From a virus, in the IMG/VR virus record IMGVR_UViG_3300048927_000815, positions 1-54,765 of that record: DNA of 54,765 nucleotides. One strand, written 5' to 3'. Below the pieces are notes generated by a model. That model was not told the origin of the DNA. It made no database searches and saw only the letters and a program-made list of their open reading frames with translations. A program made the position numbers and the translations under genes. Shown here piece after piece: positions 23,422 to 30,900 of the stretch (positions are counted from its first letter, which is position 1; each line of letters opens with the position of its first letter).

Positions 23422-23547
23422 GTGAGCACCTATAAATATCGCATTTCGGCATTTACATAAGCCTCATATGGGATTAATCTTTGCCTCAGCACACCGCAAA
23501 TGTGCCAAAACGTACTAAAAAACATAGTTAACCGGAGATAGTCACCG
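23422..23547. promoter_or_regulatory. Divergent repressor/cox control region (prophage B)
   Basis: A 126-bp gap between the leftward CI gene and the rightward Cox-like gene. It contains repeated GCATTT units (TCGCATTTCGGCATTTAC) and CGCAAATGTGC farther on, candidate repressor or Cox contacts. The palindrome of prophage A is not present, consistent with different immunity. The ribosome site of the cox-like gene is CGGAGA. Confidence 0.5.
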
Positions 23548-23775
23548 ATGAATCTTCAAATTGCAATCCCTTCAGGCCCCGACTTCCTCTCATATGACGA
23601 GTTTGCAAAGCAATACGGTTGCAGCTTGAACACTGTTAAAGAGATGGTTAAGCGCGGCGAATTGCTCCTTGTGCCGCGCACCCGCGAGGGTGGCCTTGGT
23701 CGCATCAACATGATTGCCTTTCGTGCAAAGTTGTTAGCTCAGGCAATGAATTCACGCTACGCCGTGTTTCAGTAA
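23548..23775 (+). CDS. cox: Cox/Apl-like excisionase and regulator (prophage B)
   Basis: A 75-aa protein with an HTH core (SYDEFAKQYGCSLNTVKEMV) and a wing-like VPRTREGGLG followed by INMIAFRAKLLAQAM. It matches the Cox/Apl position: first rightward gene opposite the repressor. Apl of 186 acts both as excisionase and as a repressor of the lysogenic promoters. The assignment is by position, size and HTH pattern. Confidence 0.78.
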   Translation: MNLQIAIPSGPDFLSYDEFAKQYGCSLNTVKEMVKRGELLLVPRTREGGLGRINMIAFRAKLLAQAMNSRYAVFQ

Positions 23776-23806
23776 CTTAATTTTGTAAGATAAAAGGATT
23801 TACTGC

Positions 23807-24316
23807 ATGTTAGATTTTCGTGTTTCCTCACATGATCACTTTGATGACGCCTGTCGGAAATTCTCTGCATCACATAACGTCCGAGAGCTGGCAGTTAAAG
23901 CGGGCATCAAGCCGCACACTCTTTGGAATAAGCTCAACCCTGAACAACCGCACCAGTTAACGCCCCGCGAAATCTGGACGCTTACAGACCTGACCGAAGA
24001 CTCAACTCTCGTTGATGGTTTTCTCGCGCAGATTCATTGTCTGCCATGCGTGCCGGTTAATGAGCTGGCTCAGGAAAAGCTGCAAACCTATGTAATGCGC
24101 GCCATGAGTGAGCTCGGCCAACTGGCCGGCAATGCGGTTTCGCAAGAGCGCCTTACTCCATCACGTAAAAACAGCATGATAGAAAGCGTTAACTCGGGCA
24201 TTCGCATGCTTTCGCTGACCGCACTGGCATTGCAGGCGCGCCTCCAGGCTAACCCGGCTATGTCGAGCATGGTTGATGCAGTAAACGGCCTTGGTGCTTC
24301 TTTAGGGTATATGTGA
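23807..24316 (+). CDS. cII: CII-type lysogeny establishment regulator
   Basis: A 169-aa protein of the 186 CII family, the same length as 186 CII. It starts MLDFRVSSHDHFDDACRKFS, has an HTH around 22-45 (VRELAVKAGIKPHTLWNKLN) and a C-terminal helical part. CII activates the promoter that establishes CI synthesis. Prophage A lacks this gene. It has AAGGA 10 nt upstream. Confidence 0.9.
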   Translation: MLDFRVSSHDHFDDACRKFSASHNVRELAVKAGIKPHTLWNKLNPEQPHQLTPREIWTLTDLTEDSTLVDGFLAQIHCLPCVPVNELAQEKLQTYVMRAMSELGQLAGNAVSQERLTPSRKNSMIESVNSGIRMLSLTALALQARLQANPAMSSMVDAVNGLGASLGYM

Positions 24317-24320
24317 GGCG

Positions 24321-24524
24321 ATGATGAGTAATGAACCGTCGTTCGCGTCCCTCCTGGTTAAGCAAAGTCCTTCCATGCATTACGGGCATGGCTGGATCGC
24401 AGGAAAAAACGGTAAGCGCTGGCACCCGTCACATGGTCAGTCAGAACTGTTAAATAGTTTACAGACGAAGCGCAAACCGTCAGCGGTTGAAATTTTGCTG
24501 AGAATTATTAAGAGGTCAAAATGA
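24321..24524 (+). CDS. fil: Phage filamentation protein Fil-like
   Basis: A 67-aa protein of the 186 Fil family (DUF2724), with EPSFASLLVKQSPSMHYGHG and GKNGKRWHPSHGQSELL. In 186, Fil causes host filamentation after induction. Two adjacent ATGs are possible starts (24321 or 24324). It lies 4 bp after cII and overlaps the next gene by 4 bp. It is absent from prophage A. Confidence 0.85.
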   Translation: MMSNEPSFASLLVKQSPSMHYGHGWIAGKNGKRWHPSHGQSELLNSLQTKRKPSAVEILLRIIKRSK

Positions 24525-24895
24525 ACGGATTAAATAGCTCTGCTGGAAATATTCCGGCGACAAAGTTATTTAACAATTCTGATTGCACAAAGGCAGAGCC
24601 GCAGACAATGAGCGGCGAAGAATGCCTCGCCCGCTTTCATCAGAAATTAAAAATGACTGAGAATCGTGCGCTGCGTAATTTTAATAAACTTGATGACAAT
24701 TTTAAATTCGTCGTTATGACACTGGCTAATCGCGCTAATCCCTGCGCATTTCGTACTGAGGAGATCGGCAAACCGTTTGAATATTTCGACGTTAACCGCC
24801 GCAAAATGATAATTATCGCTATGAATGAAATCGCGCGCTGGGGAAGCATCCTGCCCCGCCGAATTTCAATTCATGAATGCATCTTAGCTAAATAA
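24521..24895 (+). CDS. Early protein of unknown function, DUF5347-like (prophage B)
   Basis: A 124-aa early protein similar in layout to DUF5347 members of P2-like phages. It has an acidic N-terminal half and a helical half with LARFHQKLKMTENRALRNF and a basic LPRRISIHE end. The prophage A equivalent is 2425-2763. It overlaps fil by ATGA. Function unknown. Confidence 0.65.
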   Translation: MNGLNSSAGNIPATKLFNNSDCTKAEPQTMSGEECLARFHQKLKMTENRALRNFNKLDDNFKFVVMTLANRANPCAFRTEEIGKPFEYFDVNRRKMIIIAMNEIARWGSILPRRISIHECILAK

Positions 24896-24925
24896 ATAAA
24901 CCCGAAATTAATGGCGTAAACCCGC

Positions 24926-24943
24926 CGGGCTTCTCATTGCCCG
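24926..24943 (+). promoter_or_regulatory. Conserved short hairpin before the DUF2732-like gene (prophage B)
   Basis: CGGGC (24926-24930) pairs with GCCCG (24939-24943) over an 8-nt loop, 8 nt before the AGGAGAG ribosome site. Prophage A has the equivalent at 2796-2811. Confidence 0.35.
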
Positions 24944-24961
24944 AAATCAGGAGAGTCAATT

Positions 24962-25195
24962 ATGTGTAATATCACTACTCGTACCACTAAAACCGCACTT
25001 GATAAGTCTGGCCTTAACCAGTTGCTGACGGACGCGCGGATGCAAGAGCGCCGTGCGCGTGCGGAAGTTATGGCAAGCCGTATGGTTAACCTTGCTAACC
25101 ACATTAAAACCAACCAACTCGACATTAACGAAGCGCTGGAACTGTTGTTGCAGGAAAGCGAAATTTATCGCCATCAGGCTATGGAGATCCACTAA
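24962..25195 (+). CDS. DUF2732-like early protein (prophage B)
   Basis: A 77-aa helical protein (LLTDARMQERRARAEVMASR, then ALELLLQESEIYRHQAMEIH), matching the prophage A gene at 2830-3057. The stop codon overlaps the start of the zinc-finger gene (TAATG). Function unknown. Confidence 0.75.
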   Translation: MCNITTRTTKTALDKSGLNQLLTDARMQERRARAEVMASRMVNLANHIKTNQLDINEALELLLQESEIYRHQAMEIH

Positions 25196-25416
25196 TGGCC
25201 GATGCAATGGATCTCATTCAGCAACGCGAGCAGGAGGAACGCGAGCGCCTTATCAGCATCGCGCGCAGCCGTGTCTCTGCACCTTCCCGCTTTACCTGCG
25301 AGGATTGCGACGCACCAATCCCGAAAGCCCGCCGTATGGCGATACACGGCGTCGCACTCTGCGTGACCTGCCAGCAGATAGCAGAGCTCAAAACCAGACA
25401 TTACCGGGGCGTGTAA
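25195..25416 (+). CDS. DksA/TraR-type C4 zinc-finger protein (prophage B)
   Basis: A 73-aa protein with C35/C38 (TCEDCD) and C56/C59 (LCVTCQ) zinc ligands and a charged N-terminal helix. It is the direct counterpart of the prophage A gene, with the same spacing to gene A. It probably acts on RNA polymerase, by family analogy. Confidence 0.9.
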   Translation: MADAMDLIQQREQEERERLISIARSRVSAPSRFTCEDCDAPIPKARRMAIHGVALCVTCQQIAELKTRHYRGV

Positions 25417-27633
25417 GTGGCAATTTCTTACGCTTACGCCTGGAATGCTCCTCGCTCAGCAATAGCCAGCCCGTATCTGACCTATTCAGAACAGCATCGC
25501 CGCGATCGCATGATTGCGGCGTTGCTGCATGCGCGCAAAGCATTATCCCTCCAGCCTGAATGTGTGCGCTATGACGTGATGCGCACTGCTGCCACGCTGG
25601 AGCAACATTACGACAGTCAGCGAGCCAATGCCTTTTTAATCAGCTTCTGCAAAAAAGCATTGCCGCGCCTTGAACTGGTCGCAAGAAAATACCAGGCCTC
25701 CGGCATCAGGAGCGACGTTTCTGCCGCTGTATTCAACGGACATTTCGACACGAAAGATCAGCAGTATATGGCGTCGCGTCTGGTGAATATGGTTGCGCGT
25801 TACAACCGGCTCCCGGATATGTCTAAAGCCGATATCGATCTGCTGTCGGCTGATATCGCCAACTTTATCCGCTCAGAACTGGCAGACAATGACGACACCG
25901 AAGCCGGTGAGCTGAAAACGCTGTATCGCTGGTATATGCGCGCCGGAATGATTGCGTTGCAGTTCAACGTAACGCCGCCCCACTGGGAGCGCGTGACAAA
26001 GAAATATGCAGGCCAGGACGAAATCGCCCCGGCTGTCATGCGCATGTTTAACGAAACGTGGTGGCGTGGCCGGTTGCGCCGGGTCGCAGCTGCATGGCGT
26101 GAACATCTGCAAATTGCCGTCGGTAACGTCAGCAAGAAAAAGCATGTTTACGCGAGTAAAAACTGCGTGACTGACTGGCGCGAGCAGAAGCGCCGCACCC
26201 GCGAATTTCTGAAAGGGCTGGAGCTTGAGGACGAAGACGGGAACCGCATCTGCCTCATCGATAAATATGACGGCTCGGTGGCTAATCCGGCCATTCGCCG
26301 CTGCGAGCTGATGACCCGTATCCGTGGCTTTGAAAATATCTGCAACGAGCTGGGCTATGTGGGTGAGTTCTACACGCTGACCGCGCCATCGAAATATCAC
26401 GCCACAACAAAAGCGGGCTACCGTAACCACAAGTGGAATGGGGCGAGCCCCTCCGACACGCAGGGCTATTTAACCTCACTCTGGGCGCGCATCCGCGCCA
26501 AACTCCATCGGGAAGATATCCGCATATTTGGCATCCGCGTTGCGGAACCACACCACGACGCTACCCCACACTGGCACATGCTGATGTTTATGCTGCCGGA
26601 AGATGTTGAGCGCGTGCGTAAGATCATCCGTGATTATGCGTGGCAGGAAGATGAAAGTGAGCTCAGGAGTGACAAGGCGAAAAAGGCGCGTTTTCATGCT
26701 GAAGCCATCGATCCGGAGAAGGGAAGCGCAACGGGCTATGTTGCTAAATACATCTCAAAAAATATTGATGGTTACGCTCTCGATAGTGAGAAAGATGATG
26801 AAAGCGGTGAGCTACTGAAAGAGACGGCTCCCGCAGTTTCTGCCTGGGCGGCTCGCTGGCACATCCGTCAGTTTCAGTTTATCGGTGGCGCGCCGGTGAC
26901 CGTATACCGTGAATTACGCCGTCTGGCTGATACCGAGACCGCCCACGGTCTGAGTGTCGAATTTGCAGCGGTACATGATGCCGCTGACGCGGGTGACTGG
27001 GCAGGCTATGTCAATGCGCAGGGCGGCGCGTTTGTGCGCCGTGACGAATTGCAGGTGCGCACGCTTTATGAGCCGCGCGCTGAGTTTAACCAGTACGGTG
27101 AGGAGACTGTCTGCATTCGTGGCGTCTACGACGTAACGGTCGGCGCTGCCTCCCCTATTCTGACCCGCCTCACGCAGTGGAAAATTGTTCCGAAGCGTGC
27201 CGTTGATTTGGCTGTTGACCTTAAGGGCGCGACCGCGCCCTCTCGGAGTTCTGTCAATAACTGTACGGGAAGCGAAGGTGATCTAACGCAGCTGGATTTA
27301 GCTAAGCCCCTGAATCGATACCAGAGGCGACAGCTAACGAACCGTTTAAGGGGTGAAAAAACAGAGGCGGGGCGTAAATTTATCCATGGAACGACAGAGC
27401 AGGATGGGGCAATATCCAGGACAATTGAAGAGATTCAACTTTTAACCGGGATCACCTTTACTCGGGGCGAGGCGCTACACCTTATAGCGCACGGCAAAAG
27501 TCGCATCGGTGGAAAATGGTATCGTGGGTCTGCTAATGGGGACATTTTCCCAGCATCACCTGCACACGATGAACGTAAAAGAAAGATTTTAGGTCGCATA
27601 GTGTCACTAGCTCGTAACAACATCAATGCGTAA
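25417..27633 (+). CDS. A: Replication initiation endonuclease gpA (prophage B)
   Basis: HUH-family rolling-circle replication initiator of 738 aa. HUH at H385-W-H387 (TPHWHMLMF); active tyrosines Y441 and Y445 (GYVAKYISKN). The P2 GPA family runs over most of the protein. Unlike prophage A it keeps the full C-terminus, including LTGITFTRGEALHLIAHGKS and RKRKILGRIV. In P2 the origin lies within gene A. The start is GTG directly after the zinc-finger stop. Coding quality is good throughout. Confidence 0.95.
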   Translation: MAISYAYAWNAPRSAIASPYLTYSEQHRRDRMIAALLHARKALSLQPECVRYDVMRTAATLEQHYDSQRANAFLISFCKKALPRLELVARKYQASGIRSDVSAAVFNGHFDTKDQQYMASRLVNMVARYNRLPDMSKADIDLLSADIANFIRSELADNDDTEAGELKTLYRWYMRAGMIALQFNVTPPHWERVTKKYAGQDEIAPAVMRMFNETWWRGRLRRVAAAWREHLQIAVGNVSKKKHVYASKNCVTDWREQKRRTREFLKGLELEDEDGNRICLIDKYDGSVANPAIRRCELMTRIRGFENICNELGYVGEFYTLTAPSKYHATTKAGYRNHKWNGASPSDTQGYLTSLWARIRAKLHREDIRIFGIRVAEPHHDATPHWHMLMFMLPEDVERVRKIIRDYAWQEDESELRSDKAKKARFHAEAIDPEKGSATGYVAKYISKNIDGYALDSEKDDESGELLKETAPAVSAWAARWHIRQFQFIGGAPVTVYRELRRLADTETAHGLSVEFAAVHDAADAGDWAGYVNAQGGAFVRRDELQVRTLYEPRAEFNQYGEETVCIRGVYDVTVGAASPILTRLTQWKIVPKRAVDLAVDLKGATAPSRSSVNNCTGSEGDLTQLDLAKPLNRYQRRQLTNRLRGEKTEAGRKFIHGTTEQDGAISRTIEEIQLLTGITFTRGEALHLIAHGKSRIGGKWYRGSANGDIFPASPAHDERKRKILGRIVSLARNNINA

Positions 27634-27705
27634 TAACTTGCGATTTCAAGCACCTACAAATAAAGGTCTTGTAAATTTTCTTCACAATTTTTAAGAATAC
27701 ATGCA

Positions 27706-27725
27706 TACTGTATATGCATACAGTT
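27706..27725. promoter_or_regulatory. LexA (SOS) box upstream of 60-aa gene, prophage B
   Basis: TACTGTATATGCATACAGTT keeps the CTGT-N8-ACAG core of the LexA box. It lies 22 bp before the next ATG, the same distance as in prophage A. It should make the downstream gene, and so prophage induction, respond to DNA damage. Confidence 0.93.
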
Positions 27726-27747
27726 AAAGAGATATTGTGAGGATTTA

Positions 27748-27930
27748 ATGTTTAGTGTGCAAAGCAGCCGGACTGAGCTGAAATGGTCTTTTGTGCAATT
27801 CATTGCAGATGTGGCAATAAATGCAGATTGCCGCCCATCAGACTTAAAGCTTGCGCTTGCTCTGATTGCTGAATTAGCGAACGGCGAACACCGCAAACGA
27901 GAAGAAGACATTTTTTATAATGCTGAATAA
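27748..27930 (+). CDS. Small SOS-controlled protein, candidate antirepressor (prophage B)
   Basis: A 60-aa protein sharing VQFIA, C-x-PSDLKLAL and an EDIFYNAE end with the prophage A counterpart. Given the LexA box and the 186/Fels-2 precedent of LexA-controlled Tum, it may inactivate the CI repressor. The N-terminal halves of the two differ (QSSRTELKWS versus NKTQHKWACV), which could set repressor specificity. The role is inferred. Confidence 0.7.
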   Translation: MFSVQSSRTELKWSFVQFIADVAINADCRPSDLKLALALIAELANGEHRKREEDIFYNAE

Positions 27931-28055
27931 GTTATGTTTGGACGACGCTGAAGATGCCAAGAAAGAAACTTAGATTATTAACGCTGCAATGCGATGACTT
28001 ATTTATCATGTTGCGGTTGTGGGCAGCGAGCACAGCAAGGCGATAGGAGGAAAGC

Positions 28056-28328
28056 ATGGGCGTTAAAGATAGCAATTATCAGGTAGTTAAACGCGGCGAA
28101 TGCCTGCCACGATTTGTTGATGGCGGATGGGTCTTTTTCCAGCGGCTGAAAGAATATGGCGGTGGATTTTGGGTTGGTCGAACCTTTACGGATGCTTTCA
28201 TTTTCGGCGTAGAAAGGCCGGTTTCGCTAATAGAGGGTATGCAGTTTATGATTGCAGTGAATTCCGCTGAATCAAGATATATGGAATTTTTGACAACAGA
28301 AGAAGATCCTAACTTATCTTTATTCTGA
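28056..28328 (+). CDS. Hypothetical protein right of gene A
   Basis: A 90-aa protein I do not recognise. It is aromatic- and glycine-rich in the middle (WVFFQRLKEYGGGFWVGRTF) with an acidic end (TTEEDPNLSLF), suggesting a compact beta-rich fold. It has a strong AGGAGG 6 nt upstream of the ATG. It follows the SOS-controlled gene in the same direction, so it may be SOS-induced too. It lies in the region between A and the cos end, where P2 carries tin and old. Confidence 0.6.
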   Translation: MGVKDSNYQVVKRGECLPRFVDGGWVFFQRLKEYGGGFWVGRTFTDAFIFGVERPVSLIEGMQFMIAVNSAESRYMEFLTTEEDPNLSLF

Positions 28329-28333
28329 CAAGA

Positions 28334-28376
28334 GCAAGCAAGAAAGCTCTTAAAAATCAACAGCTTTCTTGCTTGC
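28334..28376. terminator. Bidirectional hairpin between convergent genes
   Basis: A perfect 15-bp inverted repeat, GCAAGCAAGAAAGCT (28334-28348) and AGCTTTCTTGCTTGC (28362-28376) with a 13-nt loop. It separates the rightward 90-aa gene from the leftward membrane miniprotein. T tracts are weak on both strands. Confidence 0.65.
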
Positions 28377-28378
28377 AT

Positions 28379-28555
28379 TTAGAACCAGCGATTATATTTT
28401 ACGTTAAGATAAGTGACGATAATAATCCATAAAAAAGTTAAAATCCCAAAATAGTCAGGTATGAATCTCGCAAATAGATAAGCACCTACAGCGATTAATG
28501 CAAGAGGAATTAGGTAAACATATGACTGAAGGAACCATAACACAGGCTTCTTCAT
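28379..28555 (-). CDS. Two-TM miniprotein downstream of the 236-aa gene
   Basis: A 58-aa membrane protein. It starts MKKPVLWFLQSYVYLIPLAL and has two hydrophobic segments, about 5-27 and 33-50, ending in a basic VKYNRWF. Its ATG overlaps the TGA of the upstream gene (ATGA at 28552-28555), a sign of translational coupling and of a joint function. Candidates are an immunity-type partner or a membrane effector for the 236-aa protein. No family recognised. Confidence 0.6.
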   Translation of the reverse strand: MKKPVLWFLQSYVYLIPLALIAVGAYLFARFIPDYFGILTFLWIIIVTYLNVKYNRWF

Positions 28556-29262
28556 TTCTTCAATAACTCGTATAAAGCATCACCAATTATCTCCTCATTA
28601 TTCCCGCCAGACTCTATCTGATATATTATCTTAGTCATTTGTGGTTCAATAAGAAAATAAAGCATTTCAAGATTTTCTTTGTAAAGAGCTTGATAATAAG
28701 CAGCATCCTGAAACTTGAGTTTGTTGGCAGCCATCGAAGCTATTTGAGCTTTAGAATAAATAACAGCACCGTTAACAAACATCGATGATAACCTGCTCAC
28801 CATTCTCACATGAGATTCATGAAAATCGCCGCTACTAATGATCAACTTTGCGATAGTTAGGGAGATGGCAAGTTTACTGGATTTCTCAGCGTACTCATAA
28901 GCCTTATCACCTACAGCTTTCTTGAGATATTCCACTAGGCTTATACTCTTTTGCTCACCGAGTCTTTTCAGGGTTTTCCTAAAATATATCTCTACCATAT
29001 CCAGAGCAACATCATTTCTATTGTAAATTTCGGCAAGAGACAATGCGAGTCGGCGATCCTCATTAATGAGTTCACGGCATGTGTTCCGATAGTATTCATC
29101 GGGCACTAAACATGAACCATAATTAATCATACGTTCAGAGCCGAGCTTCACACTTTCAATCGTGCTCTTGGTGGTATTGTTTATCTCTCGCAATGCTCTT
29201 GTTAATGCGATAGCTAAGTTTCTTTGTGCCTTCGCCTGCATTTTGGCGTAACCTTCTGCCAT
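28552..29262 (-). CDS. Helical protein of unknown function, paired with a membrane miniprotein
   Basis: A 236-aa, largely alpha-helical protein. It has helices rich in Lys, Ala and Leu, for example MAEGYAKMQAKAQRNLAIAL and EYAEKSSKLAISLTIAKLII, and an acidic C-terminus. I see no catalytic motif. I chose the ATG at 29262, preceded by AAGGAG at 8 nt; an in-frame ATG at 29334 would collide with the divergent gene's start. It runs opposite to the phage early genes, so it is probably expressed in the lysogen as a moron. Its pairing with a 2-TM miniprotein suggests a two-component exclusion, toxin/immunity or defence unit. Confidence 0.6.
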   Translation of the reverse strand: MAEGYAKMQAKAQRNLAIALTRALREINNTTKSTIESVKLGSERMINYGSCLVPDEYYRNTCRELINEDRRLALSLAEIYNRNDVALDMVEIYFRKTLKRLGEQKSISLVEYLKKAVGDKAYEYAEKSSKLAISLTIAKLIISSGDFHESHVRMVSRLSSMFVNGAVIYSKAQIASMAANKLKFQDAAYYQALYKENLEMLYFLIEPQMTKIIYQIESGGNNEEIIGDALYELLKK

Positions 29263-29332
29263 TACTATTCTCCTTGTTGTAACATTACCCATCAATAATT
29301 GATCATCATCGTCATAGGGAGCAAGGAAGATC

Positions 29333-29587
29333 ATGAAAAAAGGTGGTAGAAGAGTAATTTATGTTTTAGTCGTAATTATTTTCTTTCTAACTATTCCTGA
29401 AATAGTGATACGTGTACTGACGCCTGAGCAGTTCGCTCGGCTGAGCGACTTTACAAGCCTAGGCGGGATCTTTAGCCATATTCTCTCTGTGCTGATTTTT
29501 CTTGGTTTAACGTCTGCTTTACTCGGTGCGCTTGCCATTTTCTTAACGAAAAAAATCTACCGTTATCTATCCCGATCGCGTGGTTGA
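29333..29587 (+). CDS. Small two-TM membrane protein near cos
   Basis: An 84-aa membrane protein with two hydrophobic stretches, about 8-28 (VIYVLVVIIFFLTIPEIVI) and 47-70 (HILSVLIFLGLTSALLGALA), basic at both ends (KKGGRR; KKIYRYLSRSRG). It is divergent from the 236-aa gene with 70 bp between starts and stops just left of the cos region. The size and place suggest a superinfection-exclusion-type protein, but that is inference. Confidence 0.6.
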   Translation: MKKGGRRVIYVLVVIIFFLTIPEIVIRVLTPEQFARLSDFTSLGGIFSHILSVLIFLGLTSALLGALAIFLTKKIYRYLSRSRG

Positions 29588-29603
29588 TCAAAAATCAGTA
29601 ATA

Positions 29604-29752
29604 GCGCCTCAGCTTGATTCAACTGGCTCGCATGCATGAGGCGCATTATTTTGCATGCAGAAGGCTATTTTTTTGATCCTCTCCAGAGCCAATGCTGGCA
29701 AGGCTCTGGTGACCCAATGCAACTGCATTGAAACCGACACGTGAAGCGGGCA
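29604..29752. other. Palindrome-rich segment flanking cos
   Basis: The bases between the 84-aa gene and cos hold three dyads: GCGCCTCA/TGAGGCGC (29604-29644), CCAGAGCC/GGCTCTGG (29683-29709) and AATGCA-AC-TGCATT (29716-29729). The first, followed by ATTATTTT, may terminate the upstream gene; the others may be terminase recognition elements beside cos. No gene is seen in 29588-29844. Confidence 0.45.
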
Positions 29753-29771
29753 GGCGAGGCGGGGAAAGCAT
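29753..29771 (+). other. cos site (P2-type cohesive end)
   Basis: GGCGAGGCGGGGAAAGCAT matches 18 of 19 bases of the P2/P4 cos single-strand end as I recall it (P2 ends in C). It lies between the early region and gene Q, where P2 cos should be. It marks the virion DNA ends: genes to the right up to Q are the left end of the packaged DNA. Prophage A has no similar sequence that I can see. Confidence 0.85.
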
Positions 29772-29844
29772 TGCGCGCCAATACTTTTGGCTTATAATGA
29801 ATGCAAGATACAAAAAACAAAGCGAAATGTAACTGGAGAATAGG

Positions 29845-30315
29845 ATGTCTATAGAAGAGAAATATTTTAAGGATATTGACTTATCCGATTCTTTTTTCGA
29901 TTCGCTCCGGGCTGACTATGAGGGATTCGACAAATGGTTTCATTTAAAGTCAGATAATAAAGCTTTTGTCTCTACTAATGATGATGGCCTTATTGATGGT
30001 TTTCTTTATCTAAAAGTTGAAGATGAAGCTATCCAGGACACTACTCCTTCATTTGAAAGAAAGAAAAGAGTTAAACTTGGCACTTTCAAAATAAACGCAC
30101 ATGGCACAAAGTTAGGTGAAAGATTCATTCGTATCATGTTTAAGTATGCAATGAGTAACAGGATATTAGAAATTTATGTTACAATATTTGATAAACATGC
30201 AGGATTAATAAAACTGCTTACCAAATACGGTTTCGAGCTTAAGGCTAGGAAAAATGCCCAAACTAACAACGGCTTGGAAGGTGTTTACTTTAAAAACCTT
30301 GAGTGGAAGGAATAA
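29845..30315 (+). CDS. GNAT-like acetyltransferase, first gene of cargo operon
   Basis: A 156-aa protein with a GNAT-type pattern in its C-terminal half: a strand VKLGTFKINAHGTKLGERFI, a helix, then LEIYVTIFDKHAGLIKLLTK and YGFELKARK, the usual acetyl-CoA binding to C-terminal order. Substrate unknown. The gene is AT-rich compared with phage genes. It is 3 bp from the next gene, which overlaps the third, so the three form an operon. GNAT proteins occur as tRNA-modifying toxins and as ordinary acetyltransferases; which applies is not known. Confidence 0.65.
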   Translation: MSIEEKYFKDIDLSDSFFDSLRADYEGFDKWFHLKSDNKAFVSTNDDGLIDGFLYLKVEDEAIQDTTPSFERKKRVKLGTFKINAHGTKLGERFIRIMFKYAMSNRILEIYVTIFDKHAGLIKLLTKYGFELKARKNAQTNNGLEGVYFKNLEWKE

Positions 30316-30318
30316 TTT

Positions 30319-30900
30319 ATGAGCTATAAAAACTATCCTCTTATCAAAATGCAAGACAGGAATTACCTCCTAAGCATTTACCCTTCTTGGCATACGAGAC
30401 TTTTTCCTGAGTCTAAGCTACATAATGAAAGTCCAAGTGTCATTGGAGACGTTTCTCACACTAACAGTATCGAGAAAGTTTATCTAACAAAGATGGCAGG
30501 CGTCACCTCACTTAGACCCGGTGACAATTTATTAATATACCGAACTTCTGATGGGCAAGGCCCGGCTAGATATCGTTCAGTCGCCACTTCCGTTTGTGTT
30601 GTTCAGGAAGTAAGAGACATCCGAGAATTTGATTCGTATGATAAGTTTGTAAACTATTGCGGCCCCTATAGTGTTTTTGATACAGATGAGTTAGAGCTTT
30701 TATATCGTAAGAAAAACTACCCATATATAATTAAGTTCACATATAACTTCCCTCTTGAGAAGCGAGTCATTCGAGATGACATTATGAATATCACTGGTTA
30801 TAATGACAATGACTATTGGGGATTCCTGAAGCTTTCAGACGACCATTTTAAAAATATTGTTAAACTTGGAGGGGTTGATGAGAGTTTTATTATCAATTAA
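30319..30900 (+). CDS. PUA/EVE-like domain protein in cargo operon
   Basis: A 193-aa protein with a central GDNLLIYRTSDGQGPARYRS and SVATSVCVVQEVRDI, a pattern of PUA/EVE-type beta-barrels that bind modified bases or RNA. The N-terminus (YPSWHTRLFPESK) and C-terminus (DYWGFLKLSDDHFKNI) are not recognised. It is in one operon with the GNAT-like gene (3 bp) and the ASCH gene (23-bp overlap). The three may act as a modification-sensing or RNA-targeting module. Confidence 0.55.
   Translation: MSYKNYPLIKMQDRNYLLSIYPSWHTRLFPESKLHNESPSVIGDVSHTNSIEKVYLTKMAGVTSLRPGDNLLIYRTSDGQGPARYRSVATSVCVVQEVRDIREFDSYDKFVNYCGPYSVFDTDELELLYRKKNYPYIIKFTYNFPLEKRVIRDDIMNITGYNDNDYWGFLKLSDDHFKNIVKLGGVDESFIIN

Noticed and set aside
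27954-28046. A 30-codon frame (MPRKKLRLLTLQCDD start) between the SOS-controlled gene and the 90-aa gene
   Set aside because: Weak ribosome site and no counterpart in prophage A. It could be a leader or chance frame.
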